Shown: positions 43,632 through 52,354, numbered from the stretch's first letter. The stretch is 64,000 bases of DNA from Glaesserella sp041817755 (GCF_041817755.1 NZ_JBGYBX010000056.1:1-64000), one strand, 5' to 3'. The notes: generated by a model not told the origin, from the letters alone. Translations and numbers: made by a program.

Positions 43632-45378
43632 ATGACTGAAAAAACCTTTATTACGGGTAAAGATGCAGCCCTTGAAGAGAGTATCGAAAAATTCCAGACG
43701 AAATTAAAAGACTTAGGCTTTAATATTGAAGAAGCCTCGTGGCTCAACCCTGTGCCGAATGTATGGTCGGTGCATATTCGTGATGCAGACTGCCCACAAT
43801 GTTTCTCAAACGGTAAAGGGGCAAGTAAAAAAGCAGCGTTAGCGTCTGCGTTAGGGGAGTATTTTGAACGTTTATCGACCAATTATTTCTGGGCGGATTT
43901 CTATTTAGGCAAAGAGATTGCCGAAGGCAAATTTGTTCACTATCCAAGTGAAAAATGGTTTGAAATTGAAGATGAAGAAACTTTACCGGAAGGCATTTTA
44001 GATCCGTTCTTGCGTGATTATTTCGACCCTCACGGCGATTTAACCCCTGATTTATTGATCGATTTACAATCGGGCAATGCAGATCGTGGTATCGTGGCGT
44101 TGCCTTATACCCGTCAATCCGACGGTCAAACGGTCTATATTCCGCAAAGTATTATCGGTAACTTATTCGTATCGAACGGTATGTCTGCGGGTAACACCAA
44201 AAACGAAGCCCGTGTGCAAGGCTTATCGGAAGTGTTTGAGCGTTTTGTAAAAAAACCGCATTATTACAGAAGCGATCAGTCTGCCTGAAATTCCACAAAG
44301 TGTGATTGACGGCTACCCGACAATCAAAGCCTCTATCGAAAAATTAGAACAAGAAGGCTTCCCGATCCTCTGCTACGATGCGTCATTAGGCGGTGAGTTC
44401 CCTGTGATTTGTGTGATTTTACTCAATCCGAACAACGGCACCTGCTTTGCCTCTTTCGGTGCACACCCGAACTTCCAAGTGGCGTTTGAGCGTACTGTCA
44501 CCGAATTATTACAAGGTCGTAGCTTAAAAGATTTAGATGTTTTCGCACCGCCTTCGTTTAATAATGAAGATGTAGCGGATCACGCTAACCTTGAAACTCA
44601 CTTCATTGACTCAAGCGGTCTGATTTCGTGGGATCTTTTCAAATCCGAAGCGGATTATGATTTCGTTCACTGGGATTTTTCAGGCACAACCGAACAAGAA
44701 TTTGCCAACTTAATGGCAATCTTCAATAAGCATAAACAAGAAGTTTATATTATGGATTACGAGCATTTAGGCGTTTACGCTTGCCGTATTCTTGCCCCAG
44801 GTATGTCAAACATCTATCCGTCAGACGACCTAATTTATGCAAACAACAATATGGGAATGGAATGGCGTGAGATTTTGCTCGACTTGCCATATTTCCACCA
44901 CGATCAAGACACCTACCAAGAGTTACTGGACGAGTTGGACGAACAAAGCATTGACGATATGACCCGTGTGCGTGAGTTTATTGGCGTGGTGGCAGAGAAA
45001 GGCTCAGCCTTACAAACCTTGCGTATTGGCGAGTTAAAATCAATGTTACACCTTGCTTTAGGTAACCTTGAAGAAGCGTTAGATTGGGCAAACTGGACAG
45101 CCAATATGAATGCCTCCGTCTTCTCAGCAGAACGCAATAACTACTACCGCTGTTTGATTCAGTCGATTGAGTTGTTCTTAGATGAAGGACGTGAACCGGA
45201 ACAATACCGTATGCTATTTAACAAAATGTACGGCAAAGAAGCGGTGGACTTTGCGTGGTCTGCGGTACAAGGCGGTAACCCGTTCCACGGCTTAAACGGT
45301 TCAGATGAAAGCCTTGAAAATATGCAGGCTCATCAAAAACTGTTGGCGGCTTACCGTAAATTGCAACAGGTGAAATAA
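43632..45378 (+). pseudogene. ycaO: ycaO, split by a one-base frameshift at an A7 tract
   Basis: The sequence matches E. coli YcaO along its whole length in two pieces. YcaO is an ATP-dependent cyclodehydratase-like protein that affects RimO-dependent methylthiolation of ribosomal protein S12. Frame one starts MTEKTFITGKDAALEES and runs to GLSEVFERFVKK, then stops at 44288. Removing one A from the seven at 44249-44255 continues the family sequence (VKNRIITEAISLPEIPQS) to the stop at 45378, giving 581 aa. The catalytic E-x2-E-x-R type and ATP-binding residues lie across the break (EYFERLS, GLSEVFERF). As written the gene is broken; a sequencing or assembly error, or slippage at the A7 run, would restore it. 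The rest of the gene is undamaged. Confidence 0.85.
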
Positions 45379-45389
45379 GTTACGCGACC

Positions 45390-45420
45390 TCGGGCGCACG
45401 AGCGCCCGAATTTTCTTTTC
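45390..45420 (+). terminator. Intrinsic terminator after ycaO
   Basis: The 8-bp stem TCGGGCGC/GCGCCCGA (45390-45397 with 45402-45409) is followed by ATTTTCTTTT. Confidence 0.8.
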
Positions 45421-45443
45421 TATAATGAAAACGGAGTTGCTAC

Positions 45444-46103
45444 ATGAATAAATTGATCAGCGTGTCACTCACTCTCCTCTCTGCGACCGCCGCCTTTGCC
45501 GAAAGTCATTTTGAAAAGGGAAGCCGTCTGCTTATCACATATAATTCGGATTACCGCAAAGCTTTTCACGCATTTAAGCAGTCGTGCGAACAAGATAAAA
45601 GCCCGTCCGGCTGTTACATGGTTGCCGAAATGTATGCACGAGGCTGGGGAGAAAATTATGACGACGATCCCGGTCGCGATAAAGCCGACGAATTATATCA
45701 GCGGGCTTGTGACATGGGCGAAATGCACGCTTGTTACGAGCGGGGCGAACGCGTTGAAACTTCATATGATATCGATGGTAAAAATTATGAGCACGCCCGC
45801 CGCTATTTTGAAAAAGCCTGTGAAGCCAACGTCATCAAAGCCTGCCTACGATTAGCCAATTATTACGGTGCCGGTATCGGCGGGCTACCGATTGATCTGC
45901 AAAAGGAAATGGCATTACTAAATAAAGCCTGCTACTCCTCGGAGCCGTATTATTCAATAGGCTGTCTTACCCTCGGCGCAATGTATGAAGAAGGCCGGAC
46001 CGTTCCGAAAGATCTTCAAAAAGCCAAGCGGTTCTATGGCATGGCGTGTGACGATAACGAAGCCGAAGGCTGTGACAGATACAAAGCGCTTCATCAACCA
46101 TAA
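45444..46103 (+). CDS. Secreted Sel1-repeat protein
   Basis: A 219-aa protein with a signal peptide (MNKLISVSLTLLSATAAFA) and about five Sel1-like repeats, each a helix pair (AFHAFKQSCEQDKSPSGCYMVAEMY, ADELYQRACDMGEMHACY, ARRYFEKACEANVIKACLRL, KRFYGMACDDNEAEGC). Cysteines occur in pairs, one per helix, spaced as in the Hcp proteins of Helicobacter, so each repeat is probably locked by a disulfide in the periplasm. Such solenoids bind proteins; the partner is unknown. ACGGAG precedes the ATG. It starts the accessory-looking stretch that continues to 49.6 kb. Confidence 0.88.
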   Translation: MNKLISVSLTLLSATAAFAESHFEKGSRLLITYNSDYRKAFHAFKQSCEQDKSPSGCYMVAEMYARGWGENYDDDPGRDKADELYQRACDMGEMHACYERGERVETSYDIDGKNYEHARRYFEKACEANVIKACLRLANYYGAGIGGLPIDLQKEMALLNKACYSSEPYYSIGCLTLGAMYEEGRTVPKDLQKAKRFYGMACDDNEAEGCDRYKALHQP

Positions 46104-46169
46104 CCGCTCCGCCCTTGAGTATTTTGCAAAATAATTGCCGAATCGTACCGCTTGTCGCCACAGTTCGGC

Positions 46170-46544
46170 TTATTTATTCATCGAATCCAAAAAATTAATC
46201 AAATTCCGCTTTTGCTCATTGTTTAATTTTGCCCAATGGTAGTCCAAACGTTGCTTTAACGCATCGTTTCGAATCGGCACATAATGCTCCTTATCCGAAA
46301 ACGTCAGATTATCCGCTTTACTGTCGGCAAAAAACCAACTGATAGGCGTATCTAAAATCACGGCAATATTGACCAAATGGGAAACATTCATTTTCGTCGC
46401 GCCACGCTCATAACGTGAAAACTGTTGTTGCGACACCCCGATTTGCTCCGCCAGCACCTCCGCACTCAATCCGACCTCTTTACGTCGTTGTACGATTCTC
46501 TTCCCGATTGCCAAATCCACATCCGTTGCTACAAATTTCGTCAT
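46170..46544 (-). CDS. XRE-family transcriptional regulator
   Basis: A 124-aa DNA-binding protein. The helix-turn-helix of the Cro/C1 type covers residues 11-68 (AIGKRIVQRRKEVGLSAEVL, IGVSQQQFSRYERGATKMN), and the remainder (NEQKRNLINFLDSMNK) may form a dimerisation helix. ATG 46544 is used; a GTG at 46553 is also in frame. It is divergent from the surface lipoprotein gene at 46697, with two inverted repeats between them, so it probably represses itself and perhaps that gene. Confidence 0.9.
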   Translation of the reverse strand: MTKFVATDVDLAIGKRIVQRRKEVGLSAEVLAEQIGVSQQQFSRYERGATKMNVSHLVNIAVILDTPISWFFADSKADNLTFSDKEHYVPIRNDALKQRLDYHWAKLNNEQKRNLINFLDSMNK

Positions 46545-46566
46545 TTTTGCCACTCATCAAACATTT

Positions 46567-46577
46567 ACTCAATGAGT
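46567..46577. promoter_or_regulatory. Candidate operator 1, palindrome ACTCA-A-TGAGT
   Basis: A perfect 11-bp palindrome 22 bp upstream of the XRE regulator's start. It shares ACTCAAT with the second inverted repeat at 46636. XRE proteins commonly bind palindromes of this size near their own start. Confidence 0.45.
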
Positions 46578-46635
46578 GATATTTTTTGTTATTTATACTC
46601 TTGTTTTTATTTCTATAGAATTGTATATTTATTAA

Positions 46636-46656
46636 AATACTCAATCAGAGAGTATT
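46636..46656. promoter_or_regulatory. Candidate operator 2, AATACTC-N7-GAGTATT
   Basis: A perfect 7-bp inverted repeat with a 7-nt spacer (AATCAGA) lies 40 bp upstream of the lipoprotein start at 46697, overlapping likely promoter sequence. It shares ACTCAAT with operator 1. Confidence 0.45.
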
Positions 46657-46696
46657 AACAACTTTACTTAACATTACTTTTAACCTAAGGAGACCC

Positions 46697-47317
46697 ATGA
46701 TGAAACGTTTACACATAACATCCATTGTGTTGATTGCCGGCATTCTTTCCGCCTGTGGCGGCGGTGGTGGCGGTGGTGGCACGGCTGAAACACCTGACGG
46801 AAAAAAATTTGACTTAGAAATTAGCGCTAAAGGAACGGTGGAAGGAAATACGCCCGAAGGAAGATTATTCGGACAAAACAATGCCGACTCATTTTACGGT
46901 GTATGGCGTAATGATGCCAAAACCTTGCGGGAACTTCGCTATCAAGGCACCGAAGCCACCAATATTCCGACTTCGGGCGTTGCCACCTACAAAGGGGATG
47001 CAGTTTGGATAAGCGGGTACGACAACTCCTTCCAAAAAGGCGGGAATACCACCCTGAAGGTTGATTTTGATGAAAAAACCGTTAACGGAAAAATCACCTT
47101 CTCTATATTTAACGGCGATGAATTCAGACGTGATATCACCTTGCATACAGGTTCACTGTCCGGAGCCTCGTTCGCAGGGCGAGCCAGCGTACTCGGTAAC
47201 AGTGGCGGTCAATACCAAGGAGCCTTATTCGGAGATGGCGCCAAAGAAGCCGCCGGTTTGGTGCAATTTAAAAATAACAGCAGCTTAGATGTCAGCTTCG
47301 GCGGTAAAAAACAATAA
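46697..47317 (+). CDS. TbpB-like surface lipoprotein, paralog 1 (probable Slam-dependent)
   Basis: A 206-aa lipoprotein with lipobox LSAC (Cys20) directly followed by eight glycines (codons 46757-46780), a flexible tether seen in surface lipoproteins moved by Slam. The rest is predicted to be an eight-stranded beta barrel like the TbpB/factor H-binding-protein C-lobe; family-type motifs are PEGRLFGQNNADSFYGVW and YQGALFGDGAKEAAGLVQF. Such proteins bind host ligands such as transferrin, haemoglobin or factor H; the ligand here is unknown. AAGGAG precedes the ATG. The Gly-codon run is repetitive and could change length. No Slam gene lies in the window. Confidence 0.8.
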   Translation: MMKRLHITSIVLIAGILSACGGGGGGGGTAETPDGKKFDLEISAKGTVEGNTPEGRLFGQNNADSFYGVWRNDAKTLRELRYQGTEATNIPTSGVATYKGDAVWISGYDNSFQKGGNTTLKVDFDEKTVNGKITFSIFNGDEFRRDITLHTGSLSGASFAGRASVLGNSGGQYQGALFGDGAKEAAGLVQFKNNSSLDVSFGGKKQ

Positions 47318-47343
47318 TTCAATCACTATTTGGAGATCTTACG

Positions 47344-47754
47344 ATGAAAAAATTACTTTCTATCCTTACTTTAACTTCTGTTCTTTCACTCACGGGCTGT
47401 GCCACTATTCTTGGCGACAAAACGCAATCGTTACCGATCAGCACAACGCCTGAAGGTGCGCATTTTAAAATCATTGATGAAACAGGGAAAACCGTTCATG
47501 AAGGTACCACGCCGGCAACCGTCACATTACCAAAACATGACGGCAGCTATTTCGGCAAAAAAACCTATTCCGTTACGTTCGATAAAGAAGGTTACCAAAC
47601 CGCAACATACCCGTTATCCACTTCACCCAATGCAAAATATATCTTGGGGAATTTCATTTTCGGAGGCTTAGTCGGCTGGTTAATCGTCGATCCGCTTAAC
47701 GGCGGCATGTATGATATTCATCCTGCCTCAGTATCCAAAACCTTAAACCAATAA
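47344..47754 (+). CDS. Small lipoprotein with PEGA-like domain
   Basis: A 136-aa lipoprotein (lipobox LTGC, Cys19). Residues 35-85 (STTPEGAHFKIIDETGKTVHEG, GTTPATVTLPKHDG, YSVTFDKEGYQ) look like a PEGA-type beta module, a common extracytoplasmic fold of unknown job. A hydrophobic stretch (YILGNFIFGGLVGWLIVDPL) near the end is rich in Gly. It lies 26 nt after the TbpB-like gene with its own GGAGAT site and a strong terminator behind it, so these two are probably one transcript. Confidence 0.8.
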   Translation: MKKLLSILTLTSVLSLTGCATILGDKTQSLPISTTPEGAHFKIIDETGKTVHEGTTPATVTLPKHDGSYFGKKTYSVTFDKEGYQTATYPLSTSPNAKYILGNFIFGGLVGWLIVDPLNGGMYDIHPASVSKTLNQ

Positions 47755-47761
47755 TCTACGT

Positions 47762-47795
47762 AAAAACTCAAGAGAACTTCTCTTGAGTTTTTCTC
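47762..47795 (+). terminator. Intrinsic terminator after PEGA-like lipoprotein
   Basis: A perfect 14-bp stem AAAAACTCAAGAGA/TCTCTTGAGTTTTT (47762-47775 with 47779-47792, 3-nt loop) is followed by CTC. Confidence 0.9.
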
Positions 47796-47906
47796 TTCCT
47801 TAATGGCACAGGTAGCCATGCTGAGACCTAGATATTGATAAAGACTATTTAAAATTTACTATAAATCCAAAAACTTAAATATATTATATAGTTAGAGAAC
47901 CACGTT

Positions 47907-48485
47907 ATGAGAAAAACACTTCTAGCAACTACAACACCATTTTTTTTAGCCGGTTGTTTAAGTACTAACATATATACCAATAATAATTTTCAACAAATTA
48001 AACAGGAAAATTTGCAACAACCTAAATATCCTATTCCTGTGAGAATTGAGGCTCAACTTATGCGTAATGATGAAGTGTTACATAATTATCAACAAAAAAT
48101 TCAAAATGATTTTGAAAATGCATTTACTAGAACAAAGGTTATAGTTATAGATGAAAATTCAGATAAAAAAATTAAAGCTACACTTAATAATATTGCAAAT
48201 ATAGCACAAGCCATCGTTGATTCTCAGGTCAATAGCTTGACCTTAGGATTGATAGGTCAAACTGCAATAGATAATTATCAATTTGTATGCAATTATTCAG
48301 AAAACGGCAAAAGATTATCAACTAAAACTTATCAACATCAATTAGTAACTACTCTTGGCAATGAAGATGTTCCTAAAGGTAACTTTACTTGGCATGCAAA
48401 CTTTGGCACTGCAGTAGAGATGATTATTCAAGATTTAACAAATAATTGTGTTGCTGATTTACAAGGAAAAGGGTATTTGAAATAG
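47907..48485 (+). CDS. AT-rich uncharacterised lipoprotein
   Basis: A 192-aa protein with lipobox FLAGC (Cys17) and no family I recognise. A predicted alpha/beta region covers residues 40-130 (IPVRIEAQLMRNDEVLHNYQ, KVIVIDENSDKKIKATLNN), with two cysteines later (FVCNYS, NNCVAD) that could pair. The gene is clearly AT-richer than its neighbours, with many AAA and ATT codons, suggesting it arrived separately. It has its own leader of about 110 bp; TTAGAGAACC lies in front of the ATG. It ends 129 bp before the second TbpB-like gene. Confidence 0.72.
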   Translation: MRKTLLATTTPFFLAGCLSTNIYTNNNFQQIKQENLQQPKYPIPVRIEAQLMRNDEVLHNYQQKIQNDFENAFTRTKVIVIDENSDKKIKATLNNIANIAQAIVDSQVNSLTLGLIGQTAIDNYQFVCNYSENGKRLSTKTYQHQLVTTLGNEDVPKGNFTWHANFGTAVEMIIQDLTNNCVADLQGKGYLK

Positions 48486-48613
48486 CCTATAATTATGTAA
48501 TGTTTCCAACAGTCTATTGCAAACAATACGATTTTGCAAATCCCGATTTCCTTTTCAATTCATCATACTATAATACCCACACTGTTTGACTTCTTATAAG
48601 GATTAAAAAAACC

Positions 48614-49216
48614 ATGAAAACGTTCAAACTTATTTCTCTAATGGCGTCGACGATTTTTATTACGGCTTGCGGTGGTGGCGGTTCGGGGAATGCACATACG
48701 CCTGACGGCGATAAAATTAATCTTACGCTGTCGCCGAAAGGCATTATTGAACTGTATACCGAAGAAGGACGCTTATTCGGTCGAAACAGCAACCATTCAT
48801 TCTACGGGGTATGGTTAAGGGATGACGCAACGCAAAAAGACTACCGTTACCAAGGTACAAAAGCGACCTCTCACGACATCCCGAAAGCCGGTGTATATAC
48901 CTATATCGGCGAGGCGGTATGGATGGACGGAGCCAATCATTTTAAGCACGGCGGAATCACTACGCTATATGTTGACTTTGAAGAGAAGAAAGTGAACGGC
49001 AGTATTTTATTTTCCGATGAGCGCTCTCGAAAAGACATTTCACTCAATCGCGGCACCCTATCGGGAGTCGATTTCAACGGTACGGCAACCTCGGACGGCA
49101 TTAACGGCAACTATGAAGGCGCGCTATTCGGACCGAGCGCCAAAGAGGCAGCCGGCTTTGTTCGCTTTGAAAGCAATCCGAATCTAAACGTCGCCTTCGG
49201 CGGTCAAAAACAGTAA
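48614..49216 (+). CDS. TbpB-like surface lipoprotein, paralog 2 (probable Slam-dependent)
   Basis: A 200-aa lipoprotein with lipobox ITAC (Cys19) and a shorter glycine tether (GGGGSG). It is a clear paralog of the protein at 46697: shared blocks include EGRLFGRNSNHSFYGVW, YRYQGTKAT, GTLSG and YEGALFGPSAKEAAGFVRFE, and both end GGKKQ or GGQKQ. The body is again a predicted small beta barrel. The two genes enclose two other lipoprotein genes, which suggests duplication and then insertion. A strong uptake-signal hairpin ends the transcript. Confidence 0.82.
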   Translation: MKTFKLISLMASTIFITACGGGGSGNAHTPDGDKINLTLSPKGIIELYTEEGRLFGRNSNHSFYGVWLRDDATQKDYRYQGTKATSHDIPKAGVYTYIGEAVWMDGANHFKHGGITTLYVDFEEKKVNGSILFSDERSRKDISLNRGTLSGVDFNGTATSDGINGNYEGALFGPSAKEAAGFVRFESNPNLNVAFGGQKQ

Positions 49217-49240
49217 CCACGACAGGTATTCTACCTATAC

Positions 49241-49287
49241 ACAAGCGGTACGATTCTGCAAAATTTTTGCAAGATCGTACCGCTTGT
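49241..49287 (+). terminator. Inverted uptake-signal terminator after TbpB-like paralog 2
   Basis: ACAAGCGGTACGAT (49241-49254) and ATCGTACCGCTTGT (49274-49287) are exact reverse complements, with TGCAAAATTTTTGCA in the loop, followed by TATTTTT. Both arms carry uptake-signal cores. Confidence 0.8.
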
Positions 49288-49379
49288 TATTTTTACCTAT
49301 GGCACTATCATTTTAAAAAACGGCGTTGTATATTTACGTTAAATCGGCTTTGATAATTAAAACCAAAAGGAGAATCACT

Positions 49380-49578
49380 GTGTTTGAAAGAATATTACGT
49401 TCATTTACATCTTTTCTGTTGCATTTATTTGCTTTAGTTGTTATGGGGGGGGGTAAGCACTGCCGTCGGATTATTGGTTGAAAGACCGGCTGTCGCTTAT
49501 TTTGCTTGGGGTATCGGCGGGCTTGGCTGTCTTGCTATCTTATATTCACTTTGGATCAGCTTCATCGAAGATTATTAG
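49380..49578 (+). pseudogene. Small two-helix membrane protein, frameshifted at a G9 tract
   Basis: The GTG at 49380 follows a strong AAGGAGA site 6 nt away. The frame reads VFERILRSFTSFLLHLFAL and reaches ATG at 49443, then nine G (49445-49453). With nine G it hits TGA after about 33 residues. With eight it continues through a second hydrophobic helix (AYFAWGIGGLGCLAILYSL) to TAG at 49578, a 65-aa protein with two membrane helices and a charged end (FIEDY). The good ribosome site and the clean second frame argue for a real gene switched by tract length, though a sequencing slip is possible. Function unknown. Confidence 0.65.
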
Positions 49579-49623
49579 CGTTTGTCGTTTTTATCAACGT
49601 TCCCGTATATTATTCAATAAACG

Positions 49624-49645
49624 CCCCTCTTTAGAAAAGAGGGGG
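49624..49645. repeat. Copy of the CCCCTCTTTAG hairpin repeat
   Basis: CCCCTCTTTAGAAAAGAGGGGG is the same stem as in the elements at 17844 and 12028. It lies between the small membrane gene and mrp and may act as a terminator. Confidence 0.55.
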
Positions 49646-49725
49646 AATGTTTAAACCTTACTGCATACTTTCCTATGACACAAGCGGTCAGTTTTACGCT
49701 GAAATTTGCAAAAAGCACGCAATGA

Positions 49726-50823
49726 CTATTTCACTTCCCGAATCATGATTTCTGACGGGATGACGCTTCCCTGCCAATATAATTCGGCGGCGACTTTTGC
49801 CGCTAACTCGCGATAAGCCTGGCTGATTTCATGCTCCGGAGCGGCGATAACCGTCGGTGTGCCGTTATCCAAGTCTTCACGCAAGCGAATGTGTAACGGC
49901 AATTGCCCTAAGACTTGAGTGTGATATTTTTCCGCCACTTTAGCCGCGCCGCCTGAGCCGAAAATGTGTTCATGGTGTCCGCAATTGGCGCAAATGTGTA
50001 CGCTCATGTTTTCAATAATCCCCAACACCGGAACGGAAACCCGTTCAAACATGGCGATGCCTTTGACGGCATCCAGTAATGCAATATCTTGCGGTGTGGT
50101 GACAACCAACGCACCGGTGACCGGAATTTGTTGCGATAAGGTCAGTTGAATATCACCTGTCCCCGGCGGCATATCAATCACCAAGTAATCCAATTCGTTC
50201 CACCAAGTCTCTTGTAACAGTTGGCTTAATGCGCTACTTGCCATCGGACCGCGCCAAATGGTGGCGTTGTTTGCCTCCATTAAATAGCCGATGGAATTGG
50301 ATTGCAAGCCGTGCGCTTCAATCGGCGTGATGTGTTTGTTATCCGGTGATGTCGGACGTTGATCCGCCGCACCTAACATATGCGGAATAGACGGCCCGTA
50401 GATATCCGCATCCAAAATCCCGACGCGCGCGCCTTGCGCTTTGAGCGCCAATGCCAAATTGACGGAAGTGGTCGATTTACCGACACCGCCTTTACCGGAT
50501 GTGACGGCAATGATATTTTTCACGCCATTGACCGCCGGATGGTTATTTGCCCGCTTCAAGGTGGCGATTTGGTACGTCAATACCCATTTCACGTTTGTCG
50601 CCTGAGCGGCTTGTTTGAGCGCTGCGTCGGTTTCGGCTTGCAGTGCTTCAAATCCGCTGTTCCAAGCGAACGGCATCACCAATTCTATGCGTAGAACTCC
50701 TGCGCCGAGTTCCGCTTTTTTAAACGCATTTAAGCTTATTAAATCTTTTTGTAACGTCGGGTGTGTAAACGCTTGTAAAATTCGTTTAATTTCAGCCAGT
50801 TGCTGTTCATTCAATTGATTCAT
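49726..50823 (-). CDS. mrp: Iron-sulfur cluster carrier ATPase Mrp (ApbC)
   Basis: A 365-aa P-loop protein that carries and delivers iron-sulfur clusters. A DUF59-like N-terminal domain (MAEI-type helices, residues 1-85) is followed by the deviant Walker A GKGGVGKSTTSVNLA and the switch motif VIDMPPGTGD. The cluster-binding pair CANC is in SVHICANCGHHEHIFG. E. coli Mrp is 369 aa. The genes on either side are not usually associated with it. Confidence 0.94.
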   Translation of the reverse strand: MNQLNEQQLAEIKRILQAFTHPTLQKDLISLNAFKKAELGAGVLRIELVMPFAWNSGFEALQAETDAALKQAAQATNVKWVLTYQIATLKRANNHPAVNGVKNIIAVTSGKGGVGKSTTSVNLALALKAQGARVGILDADIYGPSIPHMLGAADQRPTSPDNKHITPIEAHGLQSNSIGYLMEANNATIWRGPMASSALSQLLQETWWNELDYLVIDMPPGTGDIQLTLSQQIPVTGALVVTTPQDIALLDAVKGIAMFERVSVPVLGIIENMSVHICANCGHHEHIFGSGGAAKVAEKYHTQVLGQLPLHIRLREDLDNGTPTVIAAPEHEISQAYRELAAKVAAELYWQGSVIPSEIMIREVK

Positions 50824-50832
50824 TGTTTATCC

Positions 50833-52350
50833 TTATTCTTGTCGATATAAATCTTTGCTGTAAATCACTTCGCTGGAATTATTCAGGTGAATTCCGCGAA
50901 TGGTCGGTTCCAACGCAAGCTTGCGTTGATATTGAAATAACGGCAGCACAGCAACATCATACTCTAACTGGTTAACAATATTGAGAATAAGTTGATCGCG
51001 TTGTGCCTTGGTCAGTAATTCTTTGTGTAATTGCTCCAGCTGTTTGTCTACCGTTTCATTTTTGTAGCCGCTTTTGTTATCCAAACTGGCGGAATGAAAT
51101 TGATTTAAAAACAGTAGCGGATCATCATAATCGGCACACCAGCCCGATCGAATAAGCTGAAATGCTTTTTGTTGTCGTTGTTCCAGCAGTTGCTGCCATG
51201 TGACCGGTTGCAAACTGACGCGAAACAAATCCGATTGCCCTAACGTCCGCCCGATTCGCTGAGCAATGTGGCTGTGCTGCCCTTGATCATCATAAGTGAG
51301 GCTGATTTTAATCGGATTACCCGCTTCGACACCAAGCTGATGTAGTAATTGTTCCGAACTGACGGTTGAAAGTTGGCGCTCTTGTTCCGGTAACATCGAT
51401 TTCGGTAGCACCAAATGCGTCGGTATGCCTAGGTTTTGGCTGATTTCCGCCGGGGAAAGCATTGCCCGAATGGCTTGGCGGACTTCCCGTTTGCGTATGA
51501 TCGGATCAGCAAAATTGAATTCATAAAAATACGTACATAAACGCGGCATTGTAATTTGGAGAAGAGGACTGTTTTCCGACGGGTTTTCAATGACATCAAT
51601 ATGCGTCGGCATAGCGCCTAAATTCAAGCGGTGATAGCTGACTTGTTGAAACGATGTTTCCGCTAATACGGCTTGAAGATCGATACGATCCGCTGTTTTC
51701 GCCACCATTTTATAACTGCCGTTACTCACTAACAACGAGTCGCTTGTCGGTTTGTTCCCCTGATAAGTCGGTAACAACGCCACATGGGTTAACATTCTTG
51801 GCAATTGAAAATTCGGTTGTTCCAGTTGAATTTGTAAAGTTTGGTTATTTAGTGCGCGAAGCCCCAACTCCGTTACCGGCTTTTCCCCTGCAATGACGGC
51901 TTTGGCATTTTCAATACCCATGTAAATAAGATAAGGTGCCAGAGGAGAAGCTTGTTGCGGATCGCCTAGACGTTGCCAGCTGGCGACGAAATCATGAGCA
52001 TTCACGTTCTCCCCGTTAGACCAAGACAAATCGTCATTTAAAATAAAACGCCAGCTTTTTCCGTCTTCGCTAACCCATTCTTTTGCCACGGCAGGCACAC
52101 TTTCCCCTTTGGCATTAAACGCAATTAAGCCGACCAACATATCGCGCAATAATGCGCCTTCTGCGGCACTTTGCACAAAATGCGGATCCAACTGCCAACT
52201 TGTTGTATAAATCGCACGGCGAAGTTCTCGTTCCGGTAGTTGCACCGTTTTTTTATCGTTCGTCAGCGGTGCCGTAATTTCGTCACAACCGCTCAATAAC
52301 GCCAGACATACAACAACTTTTGTGATTTTTTTCAGTAAAGAAACGATCAT
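50833..52350 (-). CDS. OppA-like peptide-binding lipoprotein
   Basis: A 505-aa substrate-binding lipoprotein of the OppA family (SBP family 5), with lipobox LLSGC (Cys22). The typical motifs RELRRAIYTTSWQLDPHFVQ and EWVSEDGKSWRFILNDDLSW are present and the end is HLNNSSEVIYSKDLYR. It resembles the orphan OppA-like lipoprotein of H. influenzae. No permease or ATPase gene is beside it, so it must use another transporter or serve a different role such as a chaperone-like peptide binder. It lies 4 nt after marC and 9 nt before mrp, so the three may be one operon. Identity between this and the binding protein at 14369 is low. Confidence 0.86.
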   Translation of the reverse strand: MIVSLLKKITKVVVCLALLSGCDEITAPLTNDKKTVQLPERELRRAIYTTSWQLDPHFVQSAAEGALLRDMLVGLIAFNAKGESVPAVAKEWVSEDGKSWRFILNDDLSWSNGENVNAHDFVASWQRLGDPQQASPLAPYLIYMGIENAKAVIAGEKPVTELGLRALNNQTLQIQLEQPNFQLPRMLTHVALLPTYQGNKPTSDSLLVSNGSYKMVAKTADRIDLQAVLAETSFQQVSYHRLNLGAMPTHIDVIENPSENSPLLQITMPRLCTYFYEFNFADPIIRKREVRQAIRAMLSPAEISQNLGIPTHLVLPKSMLPEQERQLSTVSSEQLLHQLGVEAGNPIKISLTYDDQGQHSHIAQRIGRTLGQSDLFRVSLQPVTWQQLLEQRQQKAFQLIRSGWCADYDDPLLFLNQFHSASLDNKSGYKNETVDKQLEQLHKELLTKAQRDQLILNIVNQLEYDVAVLPLFQYQRKLALEPTIRGIHLNNSSEVIYSKDLYRQE

Positions 52351-52354
52351 ACCT

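Noticed and set aside
46645..46881. Proline-rich minus-strand frame at the start of the TbpB-like gene
   Set aside because: The prolines are the complement of the glycine codon run.
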